In this document: positions 34,964-44,086 of the stretch, piece after piece | How positions within the stretch are numbered: position 1 is the stretch's first letter | How the letters are laid out: the number at the start of each line of letters is the position of its first letter | DNA from: Bacilli bacterium | Lineage (GTDB): Bacteria; Bacillota_I; Bacilli_A; RF39; UBA660 | NCBI GenBank assembly: GCA_017436345.1 | Contig: JAFSDH010000004.1 | Coordinates: 264,084-328,083, forward strand | Reading direction: 5' to 3' | DNA length: 64,000 bases | Notes under the pieces: generated by a model | Told to the model about the DNA's origin: nothing | The model's input: the letters and a program-made list of their open reading frames with translations, nothing else | Databases searched by the model: none | Translations under genes and position numbers: made by a program

Positions 34964-35335
34964 ATGGCAAAAAAGCAAACTAAAAAAACAAATAAAAAAA
35001 TTAATTTAATAATATTAGTAGTTGCGATAGTATTAATTGTATCCGGAATTGCGATTGCATTATTTGGTGGAAATAGTGAAAAAGAAAAAGAAAAAGATAA
35101 AAACGGAGAAAAAAACATTGTATCAAATGAAGAAACTGTAGAAGACGAATATGGATTTACTAAACAAGACGCTATTGAAGTGATAAAGAAAATATACAAT
35201 AGTGATTCATATGAATTTAAAGCAGAAGTAAGAGAAGATAATATGTATATTGTAACAGTATCAAATCCTGATACAAATTCTGAATATAAATATGTTGTAA
35301 ATCCTAATGATGGTAGTTTTTCAGAATTAAAATAG
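34964..35335 (+). CDS. Membrane-anchored small extracytoplasmic protein (PepSY-like fold possible)
   Basis: 123 residues: Lys-rich cytoplasmic start (MAKKQTKKTNKK), one membrane helix (~14-34), a charged linker (EKEKEKDKNGEK), then a ~65-residue domain with helix TKQDAIEVIKKIY, two beta strands (YIVTVSNPD, YKYVVNPNDGSFSEL). This helix-then-hairpin ending in a 'VNPNDG' turn resembles PepSY-type domains; that comparison is tentative. 15 bases before mutL, with which it seems co-transcribed. Confidence 0.68.
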   Translation: MAKKQTKKTNKKINLIILVVAIVLIVSGIAIALFGGNSEKEKEKDKNGEKNIVSNEETVEDEYGFTKQDAIEVIKKIYNSDSYEFKAEVREDNMYIVTVSNPDTNSEYKYVVNPNDGSFSELK

Positions 35336-35350
35336 ATGGGAACGTGAATT

Positions 35351-37153
35351 ATGAGTAAAGTTTTAGTAATGGATCAGAACCTAGCTAATAAAATTGCAGC
35401 AGGTGAAGTAGTAGAAAAAGTAGTTAGTGTCGTTAAGGAACTTGTAGAGAATTCTATAGATGCCGAAGCAACCGATATTAAAATTGAACTTGTAGATAGC
35501 GGAGTCAAAGAAATAGTGGTAACAGATAACGGCGTTGGAATGGATAAAGAAGATGCCGTTTTATGTTTTTCTAGACATGCTACAAGTAAATTAAAAACAT
35601 TAGATGATTTATTTAATATAGATAGTTTAGGTTTTAGAGGAGAAGCTCTTCCTTCTATCGCATCTGTTAGTAATACCATTCTTCAAACATCAAATGGAAA
35701 AAAAGGTACAGAAGTAGAAGTAAACGGTGGTAACATTGAAAATGTTAGACACTTAGATCTACCTCAAGGAACAAAAATAAGAGTAAAAAATTTATTTTAT
35801 AATACACCAGTACGTCTAAAATATTTAAAAAATTTATATGTTGAATTAGCTAATGTTGTTGAATATATAAGTAAAATGGCTTTATCATATCCATCTATAA
35901 GATTTAATTTATTAAATAACGGTAAATCAATTCTTTATTCTGATGGAAGTGGTAATTTGTTAAAAGCAATTTCTCGTGTTCATGGCATTGATGTTGCTAA
36001 AAAAATGATACCAATTTCTGGAGATAACGAAGACTATAAAATAGAAGGATACATATCTTATCCTGAAAAAGCTCGTTCAAACAGAAGCTCTATAACAACA
36101 TTTGTAAATAATCGTTTAATTAAGAATAATGAATTAAATAAAATAATAACAGATTGTTATCATACTTATATTCCTGCAACTAAGTATCCGATTGTTGTAA
36201 TAAATATTGAAGTAGATCCAATTCTTATCGATATTAATATTCATCCAACAAAGATGGATATAAAATTTTCAAAAATAGATAGTTTAAAAGAGTTGTTATC
36301 CAATTTAATTATTACACAATTAGAAAGTCGTAATTTAATACCAGAAATAGAAATAGATGATAATACTCAAAATAAATCCATTGAATTAATCGCTCAAGAA
36401 ATGAATAATGATAAAGTTCCGGTTGAAAAAGAATATGAAACTTTAGAAGAAGTAACATTAGACTTTGATGTAAAAGAAGAACCTATGGATTTAAATGATG
36501 CCATATCTAGTATTGAAATAATTCCAGTTGCTGAAGAAAAAGAAGAAGTAGTAGAAAAAACAAATCGAATAAAAAAAATGTATCCAGTTGGTTTAGTACA
36601 TGGTACATATATTGTTGCTGAAAATGAAGATGGAATGTATTTAATAGATCAACATGCTGCAGCAGAAAGAATTAATTATGAAAAATATTTAAAAAAGATG
36701 GGGACTCATGACAATCATATGCAAGATTTATTAATCCCATTAAAAATAGAATTATCTAGTCAAGAATATTTAATTTTAAAAGAAAAGATGGATAAACTAA
36801 TAGAACTTAATTTTGAAGTAGAAGATTTTGGTATTAATACTATCATTATTAGAAGTCATCCATATTGGTTACCAGAACATGCCTTAGAAGAAGCAATTCG
36901 TAAAATGATAGATATCATTATTAGTGAAAAAGAGTTTGACCCGTATAAATTTACTGAAAAAGTAGCTATTACTTTAGCATGTAAGATGAGTATAAAAGCA
37001 AATGATCATATAGAATTACCAGCAATGGAAGATTTACTAGAAAGATTAAGGAATACTGATAATCCATTTACTTGTCCTCATGGCAGACCAACAATAATTA
37101 CATATTCTAAATATGAACTTGAAAAACTATTTATGAGAAGTATGGAAAAATAA
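35351..37153 (+). CDS. mutL: DNA mismatch repair protein MutL
   Basis: GHKL ATPase and endonuclease of mismatch repair. N-terminal motifs: VVKELVENSIDAEAT, DNGVGM, GFRGEALPSIASVS. The C-terminal endonuclease motif DQHA(x2)E(x4)E is intact (DQHAAAERINYE), with ACKMSIKA and CPHGRPT metal-site motifs, so this MutL should nick DNA like other Gram-positive enzymes without MutH. 600 residues. The upstream GGGA/GTGA site is weaker than in neighbouring genes. Confidence 0.97.
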   Translation: MSKVLVMDQNLANKIAAGEVVEKVVSVVKELVENSIDAEATDIKIELVDSGVKEIVVTDNGVGMDKEDAVLCFSRHATSKLKTLDDLFNIDSLGFRGEALPSIASVSNTILQTSNGKKGTEVEVNGGNIENVRHLDLPQGTKIRVKNLFYNTPVRLKYLKNLYVELANVVEYISKMALSYPSIRFNLLNNGKSILYSDGSGNLLKAISRVHGIDVAKKMIPISGDNEDYKIEGYISYPEKARSNRSSITTFVNNRLIKNNELNKIITDCYHTYIPATKYPIVVINIEVDPILIDINIHPTKMDIKFSKIDSLKELLSNLIITQLESRNLIPEIEIDDNTQNKSIELIAQEMNNDKVPVEKEYETLEEVTLDFDVKEEPMDLNDAISSIEIIPVAEEKEEVVEKTNRIKKMYPVGLVHGTYIVAENEDGMYLIDQHAAAERINYEKYLKKMGTHDNHMQDLLIPLKIELSSQEYLILKEKMDKLIELNFEVEDFGINTIIIRSHPYWLPEHALEEAIRKMIDIIISEKEFDPYKFTEKVAITLACKMSIKANDHIELPAMEDLLERLRNTDNPFTCPHGRPTIITYSKYELEKLFMRSMEK

Positions 37154-37163
37154 ATAAAAAATT

Positions 37164-37188
37164 AAAAGAGCACTAGCTCTTTTTTTTT
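37164..37188 (+). terminator. Terminator after mutL
   Basis: AAAGAGC / GCTCTTT stem with ACTA loop and T-run. Confidence 0.8.
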
Positions 37189-37222
37189 ACCTATGATAGT
37201 ATTAAATTGTGAGGTTGATAAT

Positions 37223-38089
37223 ATGATCGTAGTAATAGTAGGACCTACTGGTGTTGGTAAAACTAAATTGAGTGTTGAACTAGCTAAAAGAATCAATGCT
37301 GAAATAATTAATTGTGATTCTATGCAAGTATATAAAGAATTAAACATTGGAACAGCTAAAGTAACTAAAGAGGAAATGGATAATATTCCTCATCATTTAC
37401 TTGATATAGTTGAACCAAATGAAATATATACAGTTTATGATTACCAAAAAGATTGTCGTAAAAAAATAGAAGAATTAGAAAAAAAAGATAAAAATATTAT
37501 TATCGTAGGTGGTACTGGTTTATATGTTAAAGCTGCACTATACGATTATCAATTTGAACAAGAAGAGACAAAGAAAAGTTATAAAGACTTAACAAGTGAA
37601 GAATTACTAGAAAAAATAAGACAAAAAGATAATTCTTTAGATATTCATATTAATAATAGAAAGCGTTTAGAACGTGCTTTAGAAAAATTAGAAAACAACG
37701 GAACATTTACTCAAAATGGAAATATTAAATTATATGATTTCTATACAATTGGTCTTACTACTAATCGAGAAAACTTATACAATATAATAAATAATAGAGT
37801 AGATATAATGGTAAAAGATGGTCTTTTAGAAGAAGTAAAACAATTATATGATAATAATATTCGTGGTAAAGCGATTAATACAGGAATTGGATATAAAGAA
37901 CTATATAAATATTTTGATGGAGAAATATCTTTAGATGAATCTCTTGAACTTATTAAGAAAAACTCAAGAAGATATGCTAAAAGACAATATACATTCTTTA
38001 ATAATCAAATGGATGTAAAGTGGTTTGAAACAAACTATGAAGATTTTAATAAAACAATCGAAGAAGTATATAATTATATAAAGGAATGA
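37223..38089 (+). CDS. miaA: tRNA dimethylallyltransferase MiaA
   Basis: Prenylates A37 of tRNAs reading UNN codons. P-loop VGPTGVGKTKLS, DSMQVY, GGTGLYVKA and the RRYAKRQYTFFNNQ tRNA-binding segment are present. 288 residues, on the short side but within the family. ATG 37223 is placed two bases after GAGGTTGATA; an in-frame ATG at 37193 would add ten unconserved residues before the P-loop. TGATAGTAT at 37194-37202 is a plausible -10. Confidence 0.96.
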   Translation: MIVVIVGPTGVGKTKLSVELAKRINAEIINCDSMQVYKELNIGTAKVTKEEMDNIPHHLLDIVEPNEIYTVYDYQKDCRKKIEELEKKDKNIIIVGGTGLYVKAALYDYQFEQEETKKSYKDLTSEELLEKIRQKDNSLDIHINNRKRLERALEKLENNGTFTQNGNIKLYDFYTIGLTTNRENLYNIINNRVDIMVKDGLLEEVKQLYDNNIRGKAINTGIGYKELYKYFDGEISLDESLELIKKNSRRYAKRQYTFFNNQMDVKWFETNYEDFNKTIEEVYNYIKE

Positions 38090-38093
38090 TAAT

Positions 38094-38804
38094 ATGCAAA
38101 GATATTTTGTAGATACAGATAAAGATATATTTGAATTATCTAAAGATGATTCATATCATATTACTAAAGTAATGAGAAATAATCTTGGAGATAAGGTTGA
38201 AGTTGTAATAAATAAAAAATTAAACATATGTGAAATAATAAATATAGGTAATAATGTAACTGTAAAAAAAATAGAAGAAATAGAAACAGATAGTGAATTG
38301 CCTTGCCATATAACAATTGCTCAAAGTTTAGTTAAAGAACAAAAAATGGATTTAATTTTACAAAAGTGTTGTGAACTGGGAGCAAGTGAAATCATTCCTG
38401 TTAATACAACCAGAAGCGTTGTCAAATTAGATAAAAAAGAAATAAAGAAAATAGAACGTTGGAAGAAGATTGTAAAAGAAGCAAGTGAACAATCTAAAAG
38501 AGTTGTAATACCAACAATAAACGAGATTTTAAGCGTTAAAGAACTAGCTAAATTAGAATATGATATAAAAATTTTATGTACCGTAAACGAGTTGTCAACA
38601 AGTATTAAAAAGGTCTTATCAAATGACTTAAAAGATGCTAAAATAATATTAGTAATAGGCCCAGAAGGTGGATTTACTTTAGAAGAAGAAAAAATACTTA
38701 TTGATAGTGGATATGTATCAACTTCGTTTGGTAATAGAGTTTTAAGAACAGAAACAGCGTCATTATATGCACTAAGTATTATTAATTATATATTATTGAG
38801 GTGA
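38094..38804 (+). CDS. rsmE: 16S rRNA m3U1498 methyltransferase RsmE
   Basis: SPOUT-fold methyltransferase. Motifs: HITKVMRN near the N-terminal PUA-like domain, QKCCELGASEIIPV, GPEGGFTLEEE and the knot LRTETASLYAL. 236 residues, normal. It starts 4 bases after miaA (AAGGAATGATAATATG). Confidence 0.95.
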   Translation: MQRYFVDTDKDIFELSKDDSYHITKVMRNNLGDKVEVVINKKLNICEIINIGNNVTVKKIEEIETDSELPCHITIAQSLVKEQKMDLILQKCCELGASEIIPVNTTRSVVKLDKKEIKKIERWKKIVKEASEQSKRVVIPTINEILSVKELAKLEYDIKILCTVNELSTSIKKVLSNDLKDAKIILVIGPEGGFTLEEEKILIDSGYVSTSFGNRVLRTETASLYALSIINYILLR

Positions 38805-38808
38805 TTAT

Positions 38809-40029
38809 ATGGGTAATTTAACAAACACTGATATGATTATTGTTTTCGCATTAATCGCAGTTATTGTTGTTTTAGTATTAATAATTGGGGTATTAGATTA
38901 TTTAAGTAAAAAGAAAAAGAAAGAAGAAGTAGATGAAGTAGTAACAGAAGCAGAATCTCTTCCTTTAGAAGTTCAACAAATAGAAGAGGTAAGTCAAGTT
39001 CCAATCATTGAACTAGAAGAAGAACTTGTTGAAGGCGAAGAAATAAAAACTAGTATTCCAAAAGTAGTTGTAAATAAAGTTGAAGAAATTCGCTATGTTG
39101 AAGAAGATGAAGAATTAGAAAAGACAAAAGCTAAACTTGAACTTGCTGAATTAAAAGAAGAGTTAAAAAGACAAGAAGAAGCAAAGAAACTAGAAGAAGC
39201 TACTGTTGTTGAAATATCTAATAATGAAGAAAAAATAGAAATAATAGAACAAGAAACAGTTTTAGAAGAACAACAAGAAGAAATAGAATTTAAAGAAGAG
39301 CCTATTTCTATAGAAGTAGAACAAGTTAAAGGAATATTAACTCAAGAAGTTACTCCTGAAATAATTCAAACACCTATAGTTGAAGAAATTGAAGTATTAG
39401 AATTAGATCCTAGTGCAGAACAAAATAAAGTAGAAGAAATTGCATCTGCTATTAATGAACAATTAGTAAAAGAAGAAATACAAACCCAAGAAGCGAACTT
39501 ACAAAAAGCTAATGAAGTTCAAGAAGATTTAAATGAAATATTAGAAATAAGTTTTGAAGATAAAGTAGCAGAATATGAAGATGAACAAGAAAGAAAAGCT
39601 ATTATAAGTGTTGAAGAATTTAATAAAATTAGCGATGAAATGTATGATAATAATGAAATGGTTCAAATGGCATACGAAGATGAAGGTGATGAGCCAATTA
39701 GTCTTAAAGAATTAGAAACATTATATAATGCTAAAGAAACAAAAGAAGTAGCTATTGAAATGGCTGATTTTAATGAAGTAGAAGTTAAAGAAGAATTAAT
39801 CATCAATGAATCTGAATTTAAGAAAATGGAAGATTTACCACCAATTGCTAGTGCTGAAGAAAAGAAATTTAAATCATCTCCATTTATTTCTCCAGTATAT
39901 GGTATTAGTGAAACAAGAGAAAGCTTAGAGTTAGAACAAACAGCAAACCTAGATAAATTAAACGAAGAAATTAAGAAGACTAATGAATTCTTAAAAACTT
40001 TAAAAGAGTTACAAAAAAATTTAGACTAA
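38809..40029 (+). CDS. Glu-rich, single-pass membrane protein, unknown
   Basis: 406 residues. One N-terminal membrane helix (residues ~8-32) followed by KKKKK, so the long remainder is cytoplasmic. That part is extremely rich in Glu, with EELKRQEEAKKLEEA-type heptads in the first third suggesting coiled coil, then disordered acidic stretches; the C-terminal 60 residues are more ordered (SPVYGISETRE.LELEQTANLDKLNEEIKKTNEFLKTLKELQKN, a second coiled coil). It overlaps no gene; 4 bases after rsmE. The plan recalls scaffold or division proteins, but no family is recognised. Confidence 0.7.
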   Translation: MGNLTNTDMIIVFALIAVIVVLVLIIGVLDYLSKKKKKEEVDEVVTEAESLPLEVQQIEEVSQVPIIELEEELVEGEEIKTSIPKVVVNKVEEIRYVEEDEELEKTKAKLELAELKEELKRQEEAKKLEEATVVEISNNEEKIEIIEQETVLEEQQEEIEFKEEPISIEVEQVKGILTQEVTPEIIQTPIVEEIEVLELDPSAEQNKVEEIASAINEQLVKEEIQTQEANLQKANEVQEDLNEILEISFEDKVAEYEDEQERKAIISVEEFNKISDEMYDNNEMVQMAYEDEGDEPISLKELETLYNAKETKEVAIEMADFNEVEVKEELIINESEFKKMEDLPPIASAEEKKFKSSPFISPVYGISETRESLELEQTANLDKLNEEIKKTNEFLKTLKELQKNLD

Positions 40030-40039
40030 TTTTAATAAA

Positions 40040-40067
40040 GATGCTATAATACCTATAGCATTTTTTT
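40040..40067 (+). terminator. Terminator with embedded -10 box before mtaB
   Basis: ATGCTATA / TATAGCAT stem with ATACC loop and T-run. The left arm also spells TGCTATAAT (40042-40050), an extended -10, so terminator and promoter share bases. Confidence 0.7.
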
Positions 40068-40081
40068 ATTGGAGGGGTATT

Positions 40082-41356
40082 ATGAAAGTAGGTATATATA
40101 CATTAGGTTGTAAAGTTAATACATATGAAAGTGAATATATAACTAAATGTTTAATCGAAAATAATTATGAAATATCAAGTTTTGATGATATATGTGACAT
40201 ATATATAATTAATACATGTACTGTTACTAATACTAGTGATATTAAAAGTCGTAAAATTATTAGACAAGCTAAAAGAAGAAATCCAAATGCTTGTGTGATT
40301 GCTATGGGATGTTATATCCAAAAAGCTACTGATATAATAGATGAAGTTGATATCGCAATTGGTAATAAAGAAAAAAATAATATTATAAAATTAATTAATG
40401 AATACTTTGAAAATAAAGAAAAAATAAATAGAGTAGTAGAAAAAGAAAAGTTAAATATTTTTGAAGATATGTATATCAATAAATATTTAAATCGCACAAG
40501 AGCTTTTATTAAAATTCAAGATGGATGTGAAAATTTTTGTAGTTACTGTATTATTCCTTTTGTCAGAGGAAAATGTCGTAGTAAAGATTTTAATAAGACT
40601 ATTGAAGAAATAAATGATCTAGTAAATAATGGCTTTAAAGAAATCGTTCTTACCGGTATTCATACTGGAAATTATGGACGAGATATAAATACTGATTTTG
40701 CCTCTTTATTAAAAGAAATAGTTAAAATAGAAGGATTAAAAAGAATAAGAATATCTTCTATTGAAGCAACTGAGTTAAATAAAGAAGTATTAGATATTAT
40801 AAATAATAATGATATTATTGTTGATCATCTTCATATACCAATACAAGCGGCTTCTAACGAAGTTTTAAAAATAATGAATAGAAAGTATAATATTGATGAA
40901 TTCATCTCTAAAATAGAGGAAATAAGGTCAATTAGACCAGATATATCTATTACTACTGATATTATTGTTGGTCATCCTGGTGAAACTGAAGAAGTATTTA
41001 CTAAAAGTATTGATAATTTAAAAAAGATTAAATTTTCTAAATTACATGTTTTCCCATACTCCAAAAGGGATGGTACTGTATCAGCTGGATTGCCACAAAT
41101 AGATGAACAAATAAAAAAAGATAGAGCACATAAACTATTATCTCTATCTAAAGAATTAGAACTTGACTATATGAATAAATTTTTAAACAAAGAATTAGAA
41201 GTATTATTTGAAAGAAATAATGATGAGTATTCTCTTGGTCATACATCAAATTATTTACAAATAAAAGTAAAAGGTTTATATAATAGTGGTGAATTTAAAA
41301 AAGTAAAATTGGAAGAAATTGACTATCCATACATAATAGGAAAGGTACTTGATTAA
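40082..41356 (+). CDS. mtaB: tRNA t6A37 methylthiotransferase MtaB
   Basis: Radical SAM methylthiotransferase making ms2t6A. N-terminal UPF0004 domain with TLGCKVNTYES and CTVTNTSD, radical SAM motif in GCENFCSYCIIPFVRG, C-terminal TRAM-like strand. 424 residues. 'GCKVN' rather than 'GCqmN' indicates MtaB over MiaB. GGAGGGG precedes ATG 40082. Confidence 0.94.
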   Translation: MKVGIYTLGCKVNTYESEYITKCLIENNYEISSFDDICDIYIINTCTVTNTSDIKSRKIIRQAKRRNPNACVIAMGCYIQKATDIIDEVDIAIGNKEKNNIIKLINEYFENKEKINRVVEKEKLNIFEDMYINKYLNRTRAFIKIQDGCENFCSYCIIPFVRGKCRSKDFNKTIEEINDLVNNGFKEIVLTGIHTGNYGRDINTDFASLLKEIVKIEGLKRIRISSIEATELNKEVLDIINNNDIIVDHLHIPIQAASNEVLKIMNRKYNIDEFISKIEEIRSIRPDISITTDIIVGHPGETEEVFTKSIDNLKKIKFSKLHVFPYSKRDGTVSAGLPQIDEQIKKDRAHKLLSLSKELELDYMNKFLNKELEVLFERNNDEYSLGHTSNYLQIKVKGLYNSGEFKKVKLEEIDYPYIIGKVLD

Positions 41357-41357
41357 T

Positions 41358-41924
41358 ATGACAATATTATTTATTTTTGTAATAGTAGCAACAATAGTTA
41401 TTGATTTCTTAACATATAAAAATGATGAAGAAGTAGAATTAAAAGAAAGAAAAATAAAAAGAATTACTAAAAATTTTATAAGTATTTGCTTAACATACTT
41501 AGTATTTACTCTAGTATTCTCTTTAGTATTTAGATATTTATTAGTATCTGAAGATTATTTTACTTGTAATAACATTTGTGCAATTAAAATAACAAATACT
41601 TTTGCAGGTGTAGTAGCACTTCTTCTTCAGATAGTTAATATATATAATTTCTATGATAATTACATATACACATATAGATACTTTACTAAATATAGTAAAA
41701 TATATGAAAAAATAATAATTGCTTTTCTTGGACTTGCAACAATCTTATTAAATGAATTTATTCTATCAAATATAGATTTAAGTATATTATTATTTAATAC
41801 ATCTATTTATAATATTTTATTAAAACTAGTAATATATTCTCCATATATTTTTATGATTTTATTAATCATTATAAGAGAAATATATCGTATTATAAAATCA
41901 TTTAATGAAGAAGAATACGCATAA
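41358..41924 (+). CDS. Polytopic membrane protein, unknown
   Basis: 188 residues with five hydrophobic helices. Between helices 2 and 3 lies a two-cysteine loop (YFTCNNICAIK) likely outside. The C-terminus is basic-aromatic then acidic (YRIIKSFNEEEYA). ATG 41358 is one base after the mtaB stop; AAAGG at 41341-41345 is rather far, so a TTG at 41349 is possible. No family recognised. Confidence 0.65.
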   Translation: MTILFIFVIVATIVIDFLTYKNDEEVELKERKIKRITKNFISICLTYLVFTLVFSLVFRYLLVSEDYFTCNNICAIKITNTFAGVVALLLQIVNIYNFYDNYIYTYRYFTKYSKIYEKIIIAFLGLATILLNEFILSNIDLSILLFNTSIYNILLKLVIYSPYIFMILLIIIREIYRIIKSFNEEEYA

Positions 41925-41944
41925 AAAGGCTTTAGCCTTTTTTT
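41923..41944. terminator. Bidirectional terminator
   Basis: AAAAAGGC / GCCTTTTT stem with TTTA loop, between convergent stops. Confidence 0.85.
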
Positions 41945-42144
41945 ATTTGTTTAAAAATCCTTTTAACGACTAAATCTTTCTCCTTATCATTACAACATTC
42001 CCAGTTCATAACAAAAAATATTCCTAAACCTGGAAGTGCAACCTCATCATTTGAATCAATTGAATCGATAATAGCATCTCTTATAACACTAATATCGTCA
42101 TCTTTAAAATTATTAATAATATAATCTTTTATATCGCTATTCAT
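41932..42144 (-). CDS. sspI: Small acid-soluble spore protein SspI-like
   Basis: 70 residues. The core IRDAIIDSIDSNDEVALPGLGIFFVMNWE fits SspI (B. subtilis pattern [26 protein letters not shown]), a minor spore protein made in the forespore under SigG. AAGGAG lies 8 bases before ATG 42144. I could not see a convincing SigG promoter upstream. This is one of the clearest indications that the organism, or its recent ancestor, forms spores. Confidence 0.85.
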   Translation of the reverse strand: MNSDIKDYIINNFKDDDISVIRDAIIDSIDSNDEVALPGLGIFFVMNWECCNDKEKDLVVKRIFKQIKKG

Positions 42145-42244
42145 TTTTTCATCTCCTTTTCATATTCTTTACACTTTTATCAACTTTTATTCTTTTAAAC
42201 CCGAAATATTAATAGTATAATTAAATATATAAGAAGGTGAAATA

Positions 42245-42802
42245 ATGTTATTGTTATATATTGGACTAGCAACTTTGTTTTTAATACTTCTTGTCGTATT
42301 AACAATATATCTAATTAGATTAAATAATAACCTAGCCAAGCTTGAAGTAACTATTAAAAAAGAATATTCAAATATCGATGTTTCTTTAAAAAAACGTGCT
42401 GATTTAATACCAAAATTAGTTGATAGTGTTAAAGCATATATGAAACATGAAAATGATTTATTAACGGAAATTACTAAAATTAGAATGGATTATAAAAATG
42501 AAAAAGAATTAATGGATATTGATGAAAAAACAACTTCATTATTAAAAAATATTTTTATGTTAGCAGAAAACTATCCAGATTTAAAAGCATCATCTAATTT
42601 TCTTAAATTGCAAGAAGAGCTAAGTAATGTAGACGAAGATATAGCGCATTCTAGAATTACATTTAATAAATCAGTATTAAATTATAATAATGTTTATTTG
42701 ATGTTTCCTACTAGAATTTTCGCTAAAATAATGGGATTTAAAAAACATGAATTTTTTAAAGTAAACGAAGAAGAAAGGAATATGCCAAATTTAGATTTAT
42801 AA
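42245..42802 (+). CDS. lemA: LemA-family protein
   Basis: 185 residues: one N-terminal membrane helix (~3-25), then a helical-bundle domain with NNLAKLEVTIKKEYSNIDVSLKKRADLIPKLVDSVKAYMKHE, YPDLKASSNFLKLQEEL and FNKSVLNYNN, the LemA hallmark order. Function of LemA is unsettled. TATAAT at 42216-42221 is a likely -10. Confidence 0.93.
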   Translation: MLLLYIGLATLFLILLVVLTIYLIRLNNNLAKLEVTIKKEYSNIDVSLKKRADLIPKLVDSVKAYMKHENDLLTEITKIRMDYKNEKELMDIDEKTTSLLKNIFMLAENYPDLKASSNFLKLQEELSNVDEDIAHSRITFNKSVLNYNNVYLMFPTRIFAKIMGFKKHEFFKVNEEERNMPNLDL

Positions 42803-42812
42803 TGGAGGTATT

Positions 42813-43355
42813 ATGGGACCCAAAAGTAGTAAAAAAAGAATCAAAAAGAATAAAAGAAAAAGATTTATTAATGGGCATCTAAGATTAGATCGTTTATATA
42901 TAATTATTCCTGTCATTTTAATATTATTTATAACTATGAAAGGAACACATGCATATATAAACATAATAAACACTAGAATAGATATAAATAAAACAGAAAT
43001 AACTGATGTATCTATTTATAAAAAAACTAGTGGAGCTAATAACTTATATAATCCTTCATATCATGATAACAAAGTATCTTTTAACTTATGTTTATCAAAT
43101 AAAAATGATTATATTACTTATTTAGTAACTTTAAAAAATTATAAAAATAAAGATCAAAGATTAAATAAAGTATCACTAGAAACAACCAATAACAATTCTA
43201 TTACATATGAATTAGAAAGTTTTAATTTAAATGATACAATTAAATCATCAAGCGGGACAATGGTAAAAATAAAAATTAAATATCTAAATGAACTTGAAAA
43301 AATATCTAATAAATGTGTTGGTATGACTTTAAAACTAGATTTTATTGATAACTAG
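42813..43355 (+). CDS. Exported or membrane-anchored beta-rich protein, unknown
   Basis: 180 residues: a very basic start (KSSKKRIKKNKRKRF), one hydrophobic helix (~29-46), then a ~130-residue extracytoplasmic domain of alternating beta strands (KVSFNLCLSNKNDYITYLVTLKNYKNKDQRLNKVSL...) with two cysteines that could pair. The pattern resembles Ig-like cell-surface domains of the TasA/camelysin kind, but this is weak. Follows lemA by 10 bases (GGAGG). Confidence 0.66.
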   Translation: MGPKSSKKRIKKNKRKRFINGHLRLDRLYIIIPVILILFITMKGTHAYINIINTRIDINKTEITDVSIYKKTSGANNLYNPSYHDNKVSFNLCLSNKNDYITYLVTLKNYKNKDQRLNKVSLETTNNNSITYELESFNLNDTIKSSSGTMVKIKIKYLNELEKISNKCVGMTLKLDFIDN

Positions 43356-43383
43356 ACTTAAGTATAAAGCTTAAGTCTTTTTA
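43354..43383 (+). terminator. Terminator after the lemA unit
   Basis: AGACTTAAG / CTTAAGTCT stem with a seven-base loop and T-run; the stop codon is in the stem. Confidence 0.85.
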
Positions 43384-43429
43384 TTGAAAAAAAACTAAAA
43401 ATATCTTATTATATATTAAGGTGATGGCA

Positions 43430-44068
43430 ATGTATTTTAAATTACATGATGATCTATATGAAGTTGAAATAGTAAAAAAAATTTCTACAAGAAATACTTA
43501 TATAAGAGTAAAAGATGATTTAACAATATACGTAACAACTAATACATTTGTATCTGATCGTGAAATAGAAAAATTATTAAAGAAAAGCACTGATTCAATT
43601 GAAAAGATGATTAATCAAAAAAGAAAAAAAGAAGAGTATGAAAACAATTTTTATTTTTTAGGTAAAAAATATGATATAGTATATACAAATGATGCATCTA
43701 TTACTTTAGGTAATGGTAAAGTATTTTTAGATAAAAGAATTGATTTAGACAAATGGTACAAAAAAGAAGCATCAAGAATTTTCAAAGAACGATTTGATTA
43801 TAACTTCGAAAAATTTACAAGAAAAATTCCTTATCCAACATTGTCTATTCGTAAAATGAAAACAAGATGGGGAGTATGTAATACTAAAGATTACAAAGTA
43901 ACATTAAATTTAGAACTTATAAAAAAAGATATTAGTTGTCTAGATTATGTAATAAATCATGAATTAGCACATTTAATAGAAGCTAATCATTCGAAAAAAT
44001 TTTGGGCAGTAGTAGAAGAAAATTATCCAAAATATAAAGATACAAGAAAATTATTAAAAGATTATTAA
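43430..44068 (+). CDS. YgjP-like (DUF45/M48-type) zinc metallopeptidase domain protein
   Basis: 212 residues. Zinc motif HELAHL near residue 175 with downstream HSKKFW, preceded by RKMKTRWGVCN, the signature of the YgjP/WLM-like DUF45 family. ATG 43430 is five bases after AGGTGA; ATG 43424 lies inside the binding site. The cellular substrate is unknown. Confidence 0.88.
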   Translation: MYFKLHDDLYEVEIVKKISTRNTYIRVKDDLTIYVTTNTFVSDREIEKLLKKSTDSIEKMINQKRKKEEYENNFYFLGKKYDIVYTNDASITLGNGKVFLDKRIDLDKWYKKEASRIFKERFDYNFEKFTRKIPYPTLSIRKMKTRWGVCNTKDYKVTLNLELIKKDISCLDYVINHELAHLIEANHSKKFWAVVEENYPKYKDTRKLLKDY

Positions 44069-44086
44069 TTATTGGGAGGTTTTGAT

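Noticed and set aside
35374..35679. Minus-strand Ser/Thr-rich frame within mutL
   Set aside because: A shadow of mutL codons; the plus-strand protein has all mutL motifs.
42145..42200. SigG promoter for sspI
   Set aside because: No pair close to the TGAATA / CATACTA consensus with 17-18 base spacing was found.
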